From: Aphis gossypii
Taxonomy: Eukaryota > Arthropoda > Insecta > Hemiptera > Aphididae
Length of the DNA: 64,000 nucleotides
Reading direction: 5' to 3'
Assembly (NCBI RefSeq): GCF_020184175.1
Contig: NC_065533.1
Location: forward strand, 6,036,695-6,100,694
In this document: piece after piece, positions 36,109-50,300 of the stretch
Position numbering within the stretch: the stretch's first letter is position 1
Layout of the letters: every line of letters starts with the position of its first letter
The notes under the pieces: model-generated
Database searches by the model: none
The model's input: the letters and a program-made list of their open reading frames with translations, nothing else
What the model was told of the DNA's origin: nothing
Made by a program: the position numbers and the translations under genes

Positions 36109-37689
36109 TTTCTACATAAATATAATACTTCGTACTCTATGACTTATAAGCCGCTCACCTCAATGATTTGATATACTTATTACTTATAGTACTTACGTAG
36201 TTGAGTATAGACAATAAATTGGGTACTTCTTGAAATTATAGCTCAACTATTTTTAACTCTCCTCAAATTTTCAGTGTATTTATTTTCTCGACATTTCTTT
36301 TGGTTTCCGAAGCTAACGGTTTACGACTGATGCTTAAATGGTAATGATAAATATGTTTTTGTATTATGCTTCTATCATCTTCGTTTGAATTGATTAATTA
36401 ATTGCATAAATACTCTGTAAATGACATTTTCGAAAAAAATTGATTCAACTTATAATTTGTAAACAATACACTTTTTAATTATCTGGGATTAACATTACTT
36501 GCATTCGTGATTTAACTGAATGAAAACATTAAAATCTTGATATTAACATCAGTCATTTCTGCTCGTTAAAAATTTTGTTTTATATTAATTAATATAATAC
36601 ATACATAATACATACTATTATAAAAAAATTATTTGGTAACTCTGCTTGTCTATAAAAATTTTTTTAAAGTATATTTTTATTTAATTATGTCTCAAAAACT
36701 AAAAATAGCTTGTATGGTAAAATAAATGAAATTATTTTCAATTTTATGTTTTACACTGTAATCTTATGACATTGTTTTAGTATAAATAATAGATAAATAA
36801 TATTAACTGCAGGTAACCTAACTTAAATTTACTTTTAGTAAAACTTTTTACAAGTTTTAACTTGAAATTTATTATATGTATATCTTCATTTAAGTAAGTA
36901 TTCGAGTATACTGATACTATATAGTATATTTAATAATTGTATTAATATATATTAGAAAGTGAGTTTAAAATGTTTAAATTCAACGACGTTAATTTTTGTT
37001 TTTAATCTTACTTAAGTAAATTGAAATAAAAAAGCAGATTTGCGTAATTGATGCGTTATTAATTATTTTAATACTGTCATTTGAAATTGTATGCCTAAAG
37101 GCTAAGATTATTAGACGAGTGTGATGGAATAACAATGTGCCTGTTATTAATTTTAACCTATTAAATAGAAGATATAAGCGATATACTGATATCCCCAATT
37201 TAATACAATAATATTATGCACATAATAAGTTATAGTTATAACATAGTATAATTATATATAGGTACTCGTACCTACCATGTCACTCAATTGTTCTAAAATT
37301 ATACTTATCAAATCCAAAATCAAACATCTCACTTCAAATCATATTCCAGACAATTATCCATCATGAAAATTAAATAATGTCTAAATAATGTAAAAACTTC
37401 CTCCAAATACAACGCACCGTTCTAAAAGTACAAAGTATAAGTAGCTCATGTCGACATATTATAATATGTCTATTTCATGATAAAAGCTTTTTATTTTTTA
37501 TCACTATTTTATTAATTATTGTACCTATATCTGTATAGTGGTACATTTTCTTTTACAAAAAAAAAATTATATATATATATCTATTTTATACAATTATTAT
37601 ATTTTTTTACTTTAATAGCTATATATAATTCACTGTTATTATTATTATATATATTTATGAAAGATAGCTGGTCTCTGGCGGTATATATA

Positions 37690-38430
37690 CCGATGATCGA
37701 TGTATATATGTACGGGGATGTCGGTGGACCACTCGCGTCGCCCTCCTCGTCGTCGTAAGTAGTCCTTTAGCGAGTAGACGGAACGAGTGAGAGAGGGTGT
37801 GCGCGAGAGCTCGCACACACACACACACACATACACACATACAAAGGCACAAACACGGCGAAAGAGAGAGAGTTATATTGAGAGCGAGTGAGCGGCCGAC
37901 GGTGCAAGTTGATCCGCTTAGTGTATTGGGAGACGGCGGCGATGTACTCGTGTACACGCTCTTCCAAAATCCAGACCCCCTCGCGCACACCTCCCACCGG
38001 CAGCCCCACCGTAGTATATACCACATCAACCGATGTCGACGTTCCTTGTAAAAACGAATTTCTTTTTGCTTTTTTTTTTCCGCTCGCATTTCCCTTTGGG
38101 GACTACTCACTCTATCGCTCTTGCTCTCTCCGCCCGCGAGAATCCCGACGACGTCGGGTACAAATGGGAAAGAGGGAGCGCGAGCGCGCCCGCGCGTATA
38201 TATACGTACGCATCATTAGTGACGGCGGTGGTGGCGAGGGCTGCTATACAGCAGTGGACGTATGGCGGTGTGGAGCTGAGGATTTTGTCGAGTAGAAGAG
38301 AGACGAGAGGACTATTCGATGAGGGGGAGGTAGACTACGGAAAGCACGCCCTCGTTATACCTGCGGCCGCGTCAGGGTCGAGTAGTGTACGATATAACAA
38401 CCACGCAATTGTTTTACCGTCCCGCAGTGA
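37690..38430 (+). promoter_or_regulatory. GC-rich island with possible first exon
   Basis: CpG-rich sequence contains (CA)n at 37814-37832 and GA-rich text (GAAAGAGAGAGAG, GAGA-factor-like) at 37860-37872. It ends at a consensus donor, CCCGCA|GTGAGT at 38426. This fits a promoter followed by a spliced first exon on the plus strand. The plus frame at 38033 runs through to the donor (separate entry). Another candidate donor GTAAGT sits at 37756. Confidence 0.35.
38033..38425 (+). CDS. Candidate first coding exon, ~131 codons
   Basis: From ATG 38033 the frame is open to the donor at 38426 and leaves phase 0 (GCA complete) or continues a few codons. The start MSTFLVKTNFFLLFFFRSHF is hydrophobic and could act as a signal anchor. 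Later text such as GGVELRILSSRRETRGLFDE and GEVDYGKHALVIPAA is of ordinary protein composition rather than repeat-derived. Other frames in the same island are also open, which weakens the case. No domain recognised. It may equally be an untranslated first exon. Confidence 0.22.
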
Positions 38431-39100
38431 GTTCTCCGAATTTAATATTATATTGAATTTCGCCTTTTCGAGAAAATACCTGACTGTTTTACATATATTT
38501 TATAAATTCGATAATTGCAATGCATTTTGTATGCATATTGGAAATTGATTGGCCATTATGTTTTCGTAAACTTCGACACACTTATAATCATAAGCTATTG
38601 GTTGATGGAACAATGCTAAAAAATTGAACATTTAAAATTTTATTATATTTTTATATTTGTTGTGAATTATCATTTTCTTGATTTTTGGCAAATAAATACG
38701 CATTTTAACGTCGGTCAAATGTAAATATAATCATAAATTATGAATTACATGTTATTATAATATTATAAATATACCTATATACCTACTTGTGTAACCCATA
38801 TATGTGTCACTTTATATATAACAATTATTAAATTATATCGTATTCTTCGATTTCACCATTTTCGGTATGTATATAGTTTGAAATAATTCAAAAAGTAACC
38901 TTTCAAAATTAGATAGTAATGCCGTAAATCTTACTATCGCCGACTCTGACTCTGCCAATTCCTGACTTAAGATTTAGAACAGCGCATGCCGTAGTGCTTA
39001 TTCTAACCAATTTTTTTACGTCAGAAACTCAGAACCACGAGAATACTTCGCAAAAGCAATAAATCAATGCAGTTTTCCAACACTGCACGTCATGACTTAC
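38431..39100. other. AT-rich spacer
   Basis: No gene-like signal was found; short T/A runs only. Confidence 0.5.
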
Positions 39101-39214
39101 GCAGATGTGACCATCCAACTTTCGGTACGCAAATATCGCGATTATTGATTTGTCTTTGCTATAGGGCGATCGCGTGGCGTAGAAGAATAAAGGCTTCAAC
39201 TTTTCAAAACCCAT
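39101..39214 (-). CDS. Weak candidate exon, 38 codons
   Basis: From ATG 39214 on the minus strand the frame reads MGFEKLKPLFFYATRSPYSK and DKSIIAIFAYRKLDGHIC and ends at a good donor TGC|GTAAGT in phase 0. An acceptor (GGCGAG) 11 bases before the ATG would make it internal, with phase 1 entry. The composition is protein-like and not repeat-driven. No known domain, and the acceptor is poor. Confidence 0.2.
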
Positions 39215-42200
39215 ATGTGCATTTCCTCGCCCGCCAAGAATTCATCACTGTATATAAAATATTACCGTCCTCGCCAATCGTGCAGCGTCCATATTATATT
39301 GTACTTATATTTACGCCATTCTGAGTCACATATCGCTGTGGGCTGGCTGGCTAGCTACAATCACGTGTATTATATTATATTATATCCGCGGTTTATCTTA
39401 AAACAATGGGACCCCGACCGTCGTATATATTGTAAATAATACACATAGCAGGTTGTGTGGGTTGCTGCTCCGGTTACACCGCTGTGCATTTATTTATATA
39501 ATAATATTTTAAAAAAAAATACGCGTATACCTATTATGTGTATAAGTATTATACCAATACGTAAAAATCTCGAGTGCCCGAGCCCGCGTATTTGTATTGT
39601 GAATAAAATATATAACGTCGAATTGTATGAAAAGAACAACGTCGGCGATACAAAATCAATATTTATCGGTAGGTATATATAAATATTATACTGAAATTTA
39701 AATATATATATATATGTATGTAATAATAAAACCCGTTGTGGAAGTCTATATTGCTGCGTAAGAGTTGTAAGACACTCGAGAATCGTGTAAATATTCCGTT
39801 TCTCAGCCTCCGTTCCGAACAAATACTACCAGAATGAATGCGAGTAATATAAAAATCTAAAGTCGTGTTTTATCTATATCATATACCTGCACTATATAAA
39901 ATAACTTAATTAGATGCATATATACGCCTAATACGTATCTATCTATAGATATAATATATTTGTTATATTAGGTATATGATACTATAGAATCGAGTAATTG
40001 AAATTAATGACACTTGACATTATAGAAAATCATAACAAATATACATATTATAAACTAATCGAATACAGATTGAAGAATGATGTATCATTAAGTATAGTAA
40101 ACTTGTTATAATGTCTACCGATATATAGCAAGAAATGTCCATTACACGATATACATTACTTAAGTATTTTTTTTTCATTACACGCTATTGAGTGCGCGAT
40201 TGGAAAATGAAAAATATACTAATATTGGATAAAGCGAAACTCTGATAAAAAAATTAATTTTTCAATGGTGTATTGGGAATATGTAGATTTTATTTTTATT
40301 TTATATGTGATCTATGGAATATTTCTTTAGTTCTAGTTGAAATTTGAATAAAAACACTATTGTAAAACGCACTGAATAATTAGAACATATTTTTAATTAT
40401 TATTACCATGATGACTATAGAGAGAGTTATTAGAGAATAATTCTGTCGCACCCTGCAGATTTAAACTATAACCTCGTTTCCGTCGACAGTATCCTTACAT
40501 TGAGATGTACACTTGCATCTGAATATCAAATGATAAGTCGACATTGTGAGTGCTTTGTCCAGCTAAAAGCCTCCATAAAGTGCAAATCGATTTTGTTATG
40601 TTTGCGGTACTGCCAATTAATCGAAAACCGACGTGGTCGAACCTGTGGTGGATAGGAAACGGCGCCGATAGTGTATATATAGGTACCTATAATTCGGTTT
40701 AAATTTGTTTCGGTTCAGGTGTTACACACAGTGCAGCGCACTACTATTATAACTATATGGGGACAGCGTGTAATCGATGTTGACACTATTTTATTAAAAA
40801 AGCGTAGGGAAGGTTAGGTTATAGGATCGGGCGATACCAATAAATATATAGCAATAAAAATCTCGATAACGTTTCGTGATCTACTACGGAAATGTTAACA
40901 AAAGTCAACCGCTGAGTTTCGTTATATTATATTTGTTTTATTTGCTCTATAGCGCGTGTGTGTCTGTGGGTTTATTATGAGCAGCGCACACGCGCCTATT
41001 CGGAAACGATTAACGGACCTACCCGCCGATAATAATACGCCGGGGGAGTATATAATAACATATAAGTAAATATTATTTTTTATTAATATTTTATTCCCCC
41101 GTCGCGATGATAAGTGACTTGAAAAAGGTATTAAACGAGAACACCGCTGTGAATGCTGTCGATCGTATATAATAATAATAATAATAATAATATAATATAT
41201 TCGTTGTACTGCAATGTACACATACACAAACAATACAGTAGTGTAGTAATAATAACGGTATAATGGTTATATTATAGTATATAAGGTGTAATTAGTAATA
41301 TTAGTAACATGATTATACTAACTGCAATTTATAGAAACAGTCAACAGACATCTTTCATCTATACATATGTGTATATATAAAAAAAATCCAATCGTTCGTC
41401 TGTTAGTATTATTGATACATCATATAATACTGTCGAGTTCATAGCAAGTGAACAATAATTGAAACTAAAATGTTGTAAAAATAATGATTGGTTTAATGCC
41501 TTAATAAATATAACAGTATTGACAATAGTATTATTATCCACATCAGTAAGATACTAAGATGACATTAAAATGTTAAATTGTAAACATTTACAATGTTATT
41601 TTAAAAATTTATTTATAAAATTATAATAATATGTATTTCAACAATTAAAATTAAAATAATAAACTGTACAGTGGGAAAATTATAAAAACCATACTTAAAA
41701 CTAGTTACAAGATTGCCAATTATTGTAACTATATATACCTAAGATTTTAGAGGAGTTATTTAAGTACTGCAATTCGAAACGAAATACACAAGTACATATA
41801 CGGACATTTTATGATATTTATAAATAAGTTAAGAATTAATTTTTTAATTGCCTATTTAATCTTTTCTCTCTTGTAGAACATATATAATCACATCATTAAA
41901 ATTATTTACACAATATAACTATTATATATATATACATAATACATATTACCAATACATTTAATTTATTATTATTTTTAACTTTTAATATCAGATTTAATTT
42001 TACCAATATTATATATTATGTTAAGACACAAATCACCATTTTATACATACATTATAATAGCTTGATATATATATTATATTGCAGGCAATATAGTAATTCG
42101 ATATTTTTGCATGACTACCTTAGCACTATTCACACAACCGTAGGCTTGTATATATTTTATATATATATATAGCTCCATTTCCTGTCTTATACTTTTCAAA

Positions 42201-42640
42201 TAGTTTAGAACCCTTTAGCGAGAAAGTTTTTCGTGCTGTTATGGTAGATATATATTCATATTAATCTGATGCCATGTGTGCAATTAGATACCTACAAAAC
42301 TTTGATACTATATATACGATTCTGTTATTCTCTATATATATATATACTAGTGCGAGCAATACCTATATATTACAACACCTATATGCATGTGGAATCCAAA
42401 CCTTACAGAGGTAAATATTAAAGGCTAAATATATACTATTATATTATATATTATTATATAGTCAGGCATATATAGTGAGCGAGGTATGTTCACAATAAGT
42501 ACTACTATAGTATACTAGATTTAAGACATTACAATAATTGGGGTGACATAATAATAGTAAGCATCGTCTTTAACTGCAAATAAAAATTTCATTAAATTAT
42601 TATGACGTAAAACAATATAATTATATTATAGAATTATAGT
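39215..42640. other. AT-rich region without supported genes
   Basis: An (ATA)n run lies at 41169-41191. A Met-less 64-codon minus frame at 40686-40495 is protein-like but has no splice support and is rejected. A TAGGTACCTA palindrome lies near 40680. Nothing else is seen. Confidence 0.5.
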
Positions 42641-43210
42641 TACTGGATGATTCTTTTATCGAACAGCGCTCACTATTTCAAAATATATTAAAGCATTTGA
42701 AAAAAAAGTAAAAAATAATTCTCATTCAAAATAAAACGAAATTGAAATTTTTACATTTTTTAATTTTTATTTGAATGGCAATGACAACATATATTTTTAA
42801 TTTCATAGGTTAAAAGTAACAAAATATTTTAAAAGTATTTCAATAATAAAAATTGAAATTTGGAAGATATATTTATGAGTTATAATTTTAGAAATATTTA
42901 AATTTTTAAATTAATCTGTGGGTAATGGAGAGGTACGATAAGTACCCCAAAAAATGTTGGTTTGCTATTACTATTTATACCCAAAATTTCAATATTTATG
43001 AATAATAAGTTATCTCATAAACTATTCATCTTAATTTCGATATATTTTATACATCAAAATATTCCGAAAAATATTCTGCTTCAGAATATGAAATTTAAAG
43101 GGTATATATGCACTGTTATTCAACAAGTAAAAAACTGAAATAATATTATAACAATTAAAAATATTAATAGATTTTGAAATAATGAGTGTTATTATTTTAT
43201 AAAATATACT
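42641..43210. mobile_element. Short inverted-repeat element, near-complete copy
   Basis: The left end TACTGGATGATTCTTTTATC, then GCTCACTATTTCAAAATATA, is mirrored near 43160-43190 by ATTTTGAAATAATGAGTGTT. The copy is about 570 bp and non-coding inside. It shares its ends with 14993 and 50301. The outermost right terminus is diverged. A MITE-like non-autonomous DNA transposon fits best. Confidence 0.55.
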
Positions 43211-44479
43211 CACTATAAGTAGGCATATTATTTTCATATTTATCAATTTACAATACATTTTTTATTATTTGTTGAAAAGACGAAGCGCGCTTCTAAGTAT
43301 TATAAAATAAATATAGTCACCGCAAGTATCTTAAATGTAGTACTTATCTCGTAGGTACTGTAGATAAATACTTTCGTGTGTTAGTCTGGATAAATACCTA
43401 TTAAATTTTATAACTATTTAAGTCTATACAAAAATATATAGTTACCTATTCCTATCGAGCAAAAAATATTTTTGATCTTTTTTTATTACAACAATGTTTT
43501 CGCAAACCCGTGCAGCAATATATACGCGCATGAATAGGTTTACATTTGTATACATGAACGATACATATAATTATCATACAAAGTCTAGACTATACTGCAT
43601 CAAGCGCTGAATAATACAGAGAAACGTATGTACAATTATACTTGTAAATATATAAAGAACCGGCGGAGCAACGGTTAAAAAGTAGGTACACACGTATAAA
43701 TAATAAATATATATCGCGTCTCTCCTCGCCTCCTCTCACTCGTCTTTCAAAAATGAATACGAACAGCGAGAGAATATAATATTATTTAAATATATATATA
43801 TATATAGACTCATTCCAACATTTTCCTACCTATACCTTACTATATACATATATAGGTCTTACACACGCGCGCGCACATTTACATAATATTATATAGAGTA
43901 TCGTTCTGCTAGTGGTGGGGTAGCGTCTTCTTTGTAATGATACACAGATGAGTATATAAGGGTGGTGCATTTATAAATATATACATTTATATATATATAT
44001 TATATATAAGTATATATGCAAATGACACGAGTTTTATTACTCTGACGAGTAACTTTTCATCATATTATGTACTTTTATCGTGTGTAGGTATATATACCTA
44101 TATTACGTGTATTGAATATATAGGACAACCTACACAACATAAACGTGTAGGTATATATATATCATCAATATGCAGACGGTTGGTCTAGCGCTGGTAAAAA
44201 GTCGAATTTGTTTAACGACGGCTGCTGCGTCGATGCTGCAGGAGGACGGTGCTGTAAAACAGGGCGATGTATGCGTATACGCCGAGGTATATATAGAAAC
44301 ACACCCCCACACGCAGCCCTTGTAACCGAGTACATAAAATATACACTCTGCCGGGCTCGTCGCGTGTGTGTATATATAGACAAGTATATATATAACCTAA
44401 CATGTATGTGTGTGTGTGCGAACACATACCTTTCAGGGCCGTATATATATGATATTATACATGTATGTGTTGAACGAGA
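43211..44479. other. TA-rich non-coding stretch
   Basis: No gene is supported. TA and CA runs are frequent. The 144-codon minus frame at 44165-44599 is Tyr/Ile/Thr-His-rich text derived from TA and CA repeats. Confidence 0.5.
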
Positions 44480-45100
44480 GCGCGAGAGGACGAGTCCCAA
44501 AAAATGAATAAAAAAAAAAAATGTACAAAAGAGGAGTGAAAAATATACATAAAATCGTCGTCGCGTTGACTTCACGTGTACATATACATACACATGCACA
44601 CAAATGAAAAGAGGGGCGGAACCAGATCGGATCGACCGCCGGCAAGGACCCGCCCATCAATTAACCAACCACGCCCGTCTGGGTGAGCGGTGTTATCGAT
44701 TATATTATTATACCTACCTCTCCGTCGTCGTCGTCGTAGTCGTCGTAGTCGTCGTCCTTATCCAGTGGGCGCCGACGACCGACGAACGACGACCGAGACG
44801 AGGAACGGGAACGTCGCGCATCGTTCCGGTCTGCGAACGACGAAAGAGCTGAAAACACGGAGAACAAAGAGAGAGAGAGAGAGAGAGAGAGAGTGAATGT
44901 AAGGGAGAGAGTGAGTGTAAGGGAGAGAGTGAGGGAGAGAACATAAGGACTCGATAGTCGGTTAGACGAAAGAGACAAACACACGCTCACAAATAGCGGA
45001 GAAAAAAACACACACGCCCAAGAAGCGGAGAGCAAAACAAAACCTCATTATTCTTGCACACTACGACTACGGCGCTAGCAACAGTAATAACGTCGTAGTG
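44480..45100. promoter_or_regulatory. GC-rich island with GTC and GA repeats
   Basis: A GTC/GTA repeat lies at 44723-44757, (GA)n at 44868-44893, and after it the unit GTGA(G/A)TGTAAGGGAGAGA repeats imperfectly to 44940. The plus frame from ATG 44604 (MKRGAEPDRIDRRQGPAHQL...) meets a donor CTGG|GTGAGC at 44684. GA-rich repeats in a CpG-rich block are typical of paused or GAGA-bound insect promoters. It could be a first exon on the plus strand; coding status is unclear. Confidence 0.3.
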
Positions 45101-48100
45101 TTTGCCATCGCCGTCCTTATATTATATACGCTCGCACATATTACACATATATCTAATAATATTAAATACATTTTCAGGTTTTCCTCTCGCATTTTTCATC
45201 TCACATATATACACACACTATTACATCTCGCGAGTACACGCGTATCGCCAAGTCTTATAAGCGCGCTCAAATATAGGTACTCGTATATGTATGATAATAT
45301 CAATGTATATAATAATATTATATTGAATTGTAAAGTCGTTGTAGTTCGCCTGTGACCCCGCAAACGATAGTACAAGACGATGCTTGCTGCTGCGACGTTT
45401 AAAAAGTCCCGAATTCCACGCGGCAGCGCCACCCGCGCGTTTATATAAATTTGCAGTTCGTTTTCCATCCATTTTGTCTCTTATACCAGAAAAAGTCCAC
45501 GAAATAGAATATTATAGCAGCCATATAATATGTTCAATGTTGTGTTCGTTACGTAGAACGTCAATTATATACCGAATACTTGTAAGGACCTTTTAATTGC
45601 TTTAACTTTGATTTATTAGAGCAAATTGTAGATATATATGTTCTACAACTTAAATTTATAAGACTGACTTAAACTAAAATGTATATAATGGGAAGTTAGG
45701 TCTGTTATTTCGATATTTAAATTTTCAAACTTGTTATGCAATAGGATGATTATGCATAATTAGTGGGTAGGTACTCCGATAAAATATTACAATTTAAAAA
45801 ATGCTCATAGCAAGCTTAAAAATAAAACGTTAAAAAGCCAAATAGTACAAGCATAATAAATCATGTTTTACCTTTAAATTTGACATTGGATCAGTTCACT
45901 CTAATATATATTATTGAATGGTTATAAAAACAAAGTGTTCGGTGATAATTAATGCAACTTAACTATATGTTGACGCATGACTTCATAACTACTTCATAGT
46001 ACTATGAAATGTACTATGTAAGGTCCTCGCTTTAACTCATCATCTTGAGACTTTGGAGACCAAAAGTTGAGAGCAGTAATAGTGGTCGTTTTGAGAAAAA
46101 TTCAACGATATGATACTATCTGATTTCTAAAATTAACTAATATAACTATTAAATGGCAATGTGCCAGTGCCTAACCTATATATACTAATCGATTGGCACT
46201 TGGCAGTGTTAATAATTTAATTGATTTGTCACATAAATGAGAAAGGGCAGAAGAAGAGAGCTATGCTAATAGAAGTGCAGATAATTTAAAATCTTCTAAT
46301 ATAGTAATATCAACCTAAACGATTATAACATATTATATATGTTCTGCTCGTTTCACGCAGACTCTATAAATTTGTATAAAGCGAGTGTTCAATGCATTTA
46401 AATGCGTATATTTGGAGTGTCAGAGAATATTATTAATATTCATGACGTATAAAATTAAAATAAGATTATTTTTTAATGTAACAAGATAAAACAACTAATT
46501 TTTAAAATTCTAGATTTCCAAAAATACATTTAGGCATTGAAAGTTATTTCTCGTTTATTATAAAATGCTAAAATGAATGACCAATCGGTCAAAATGTCAA
46601 GTCTATATTATAGAATCGTTATTTTATATGAATTACAAAACATTACCAATCGATTTGGGTCAAAACGGGTTTTCCTTGTTATCTTCAGCTCACGTGATCG
46701 TTGAGGAGAATATTCCCGCTATAGTGCTATACACACATCATTATACAAACACACGCGCGAGCGCACGTCGCACTTTATTTTAACCTTTTTTATAATAAAC
46801 AAATAATTAACTTGGTCGACTACGTTAAAATGATGTTTGGAATGTTGAAATCATTTACCGCTGCATTCGCAATCGTGATAATATAGTAAAAAGTAATCAA
46901 AATTTTCATAAAAAGAATACCTTATACTTACCATTTGCTATCTATATATTATTATCACTATATTATAGTCGTGTGCATAATCAGTAAGCATACATAACCG
47001 ATAGGAATATACAATAATAATAACTGTGACGCATAACAATGCGAGTGCAGCGGTGGAAAGGAGGATTAAATGAGGGACACTATATAGTGGATTTATATAC
47101 ATATATAATACCCGACAACTCAGCCTAACCAAAAAATATTATTGTATTACTCGTATATATATATTTATACTCTACGCGTTGTAGGTAATATCGTCGCAAC
47201 GAAGTTGTTATTGAGAAGTTATCGAAATTTACACTGCAGCAAACGTCTGGAGCTTCCTATTTTAGATGAGTAAATGTCATATATTTATTACATAACATAT
47301 AATATTATTGAATACGATAATAAACGCTATGCTATTTGTGAACACTATTTGCAGTCTAAACTCTAATCATTAATATATAATAAATATATAAGCAATATAT
47401 ACACACACTGCAAGAGAATTTTGTTTACGACCCACCCTGTACTATCTGCGTATTATTATTATACGTGTATCGGCATCTCCATCGTATTATCATATTATAA
47501 TATTACGTTATGCAACCGTGTGGGTAGTAAATGCCTTTATATATTATAATACATACGCCGCTGTATTGTATTGTAATTCGTATAATATGATATAAACGCG
47601 CGGCGCCTGCAGCAGGCCAGCAGTCGTATTTTGGCCGCGAAGACAGATACTATCGCGGCTTTCGATTTCGCCGCCGCGCGGCAATAAATAAAATATTATA
47701 ATACTAAGTATAATATGTTCATATAAAGACTCCCCGCGACGATGAAAGAACACATATGAGTAGCCGGAACACTCGACGCGACAAGTATAAGGTACTCGTA
47801 TACTCCTGCAGCGGCACAACAGCAGGCTTTTCAATATAATATTATATAAAAGGTACATACATACATTGAAAACTACGTATTATAAAAATCGATTTTTTCC
47901 CCTATAATATGCACAGAGAATATTATCTACGTACACTATGGTCTAATATGGTATACAACTAGAGCTGTAATTGTACGTGAATTTGCAACGGGTTCTGAAG
48001 AGATGACTCTCAGATGAGTACCAGGTTGGTACTCAGTACCTACCTCTATTATATATAGGCATTAGTCATAACAATATTAAAATTTGAATAAGCTGAATAA

Positions 48101-50249
48101 TGCCATAAATTACAATTTTTGAAGGTATACGAAATGCTCTTTTAGTTAGTTTTATGTGGCGTAAATGACCAAAATTAATTTTTAGATGTGGCGGAAATTA
48201 CATATATATATATATATATATATTTGAGTTATTTTTGGCGAAAATTACATATTCTCTACATCGAATATACGACGATTATACATAGCTTATTTTTTTTTGC
48301 GAGTATCGAAAATTATTTTAAATGATAAATCCATATAATCAACAATTTAAAAAAAAAAACCATTATGATGACGTACCTAAAATATATCTTTACATGAAAA
48401 AAAATTTAAATTTTTATAAGTATGTATAATTTGTAGAGTACCTATATTGGTATATTATATTATTTACGCGAGTTGTATTTAATGGGTAGCATTATTATTA
48501 TATTACCATTCTCATTGTCTTCGTTATCAACTTTAAGAGATCTGAGCGGGAGCTTTATGAGTTACAGGTATATTATTATATTATAATGCGGTTATAATTT
48601 AGGTGAATGTCACACACACACACGTATAATACTCGTATATATATTATACGCATACATTAAGCTCGATTTTATTCACTGCCAACTATTTACAATAAGTATA
48701 TAGTGCCGTAATGGAACAATTCGAGTGTTTGTATGCAAAAAAACAGTTAGTACTTACAACGAATCGTATGAACAACTCTTGACAAAAAATATTTCAATCA
48801 TACAACTATATATAAAAATAATTTATTAATTACATAAATTTGTTTATAAAGTTCGGTTTTTGTCCGAATGATTGTAAGTTCACTTTGGTTCAGTCACAGG
48901 TCGGGCTCGGTAATAACTCGTCCACCATAATAAACATATAATATATACAGTACCACCGTAATGTACTAAATTGCATTATATACATCCAACCTGCACCCTC
49001 TACCGTGGTTATCAAATATAATATAGAAAATTAGAAAACCGCAACAATATATTATTATCATATGATTAACGATGAGCTGGCCCTCGGGCAGTTTGCTATA
49101 ATATAATGATATACAATATGTACACAGTATTATACACACATCACACGCAACAGACACTGAGGCGACACCTATTGTGTGCCCAGAATTTACAAGCGAAAAT
49201 AATATAATATATAATAAAAGGTATATAATACATTCTGTATTATATTTTACTAAATGCAAACAGCATGCGTTATTGGCCGTGGTGTACGGTCATTATGCGT
49301 ACCTAAATTATGAACGTATATATACAACATTATAATATGATATTATATTAAACGACTATTTTGCTTTAGGCTATCTGACGTGGTATTATACTATGCGATT
49401 TGTGCGGCCGCCGCAGCGGTCCGTGTATAGACAAATCGACGTCAATAACGGGAAAAATAGAATGGGTTTAATGAAACGAGTTGATATAAAACCACATTCA
49501 ACACCCTTAGAGAGTATGAGATCTCCATCGACCGACTCAGAATAGAACGCACACGCCCTGTTCATTTATGTATATATATATTTATTTAATAAAGAGGAGA
49601 GACCCTTCTTTTTGCTCGTGCTACGGTGTCTCTATCGCAGTCAAACACGTCTAACAGAATGTAGAACACGCGAGGTGAGGTGAGGAGTAAATTCAGAATA
49701 CACTGCTAGCCCGCGGTTAGCTTGCTGCCAAACAATATCTCAAAACTAGTACAATTCTCGTAAGAAACACGGTCTATCTATACCATATATAACGGAAACA
49801 TAATTAAATACAATACCTACACAAAGACTCTATGTTATTATCACGTGTGATACTATGTATTACACTATTACCTATTTAATTTTACTTTATATTCTCGACT
49901 TTCAATCAATTATATGTTACTATTATCGCATGGATTAATAACAATATATTGAAGTAAATGCTATCGTTTATCGTTCATCGTTTTATTTTTATAAAAATTT
50001 TTATTGACATTACATTGACTATATTGGAGTGCGGTAAATATGTAAAGATTAAACACTATTATTTCGCATCTTCTCCCATAATGCACCATTAGGGAACCGA
50101 ATACAAATTAAAATGATGAGTGATAAATGATTACATTGGTCATTGACGTTACCTACCCATATGGTATTATTAACTATTTTATCTATGTATATAAGCTACT
50201 AAAACTCTGTATAAAAATATTAATAATATGTAATGTTACGTTCACTTAC
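45101..50249. other. AT-rich region without supported genes
   Basis: Nothing is recognisable. Small GC patches lie near 45400-45440 and 47590-47670. TA repeat at 48203-48223. A possible 20-nt minus exon at 48782-48763 (TTTTTTGTCAAG acceptor, GTAAGT donor) does not fit the phase of its neighbours and is not called. Confidence 0.5.
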
Positions 50250-50264
50250 CATAGATGCCACGGA
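50250..50264 (-). CDS. Candidate 15-nt microexon
   Basis: On the minus strand a strong acceptor (TTTTTATTATTATATAATCAG) and a perfect donor (CTATG|GTAAGT) enclose only 15 bases. Entered in phase 1 from the 52683-52566 exon it adds VRGIY and leaves phase 1; in phase 0 it would code SVASM. Both splice sites are good and the length is a multiple of three, as expected for an optional microexon. A transposon copy starts 37 bases upstream on the minus strand's 5' side, so the sites may be accidental. Confidence 0.22.
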
Positions 50265-50300
50265 CTGATTATATAATAATAAAAACTACTCTGCAGTGTA

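Larger units (their letters stand above)
32761..37680. other. AT-rich non-coding region
   Basis: No supported gene. The region holds TA repeats at 34525-34542 and 36074-36104, a CCTAA tract at 35203-35221, and a GC-richer fragment at 34960-35150 containing CATTAGGCAGTGTATAGGCAC, which looks like a decayed repeat. Probably intronic or intergenic. Confidence 0.5.

Noticed and set aside
40495..40686. 64-codon minus frame without Met
   Set aside because: Protein-like text, but neither a start codon nor a convincing acceptor/donor pair bounds it; frames of this length are expected by chance in 64 kb.
44165..44599. 144-codon minus-strand open frame
   Set aside because: Derived from TA and CA repeat text; no domain and no ordinary amino-acid composition.
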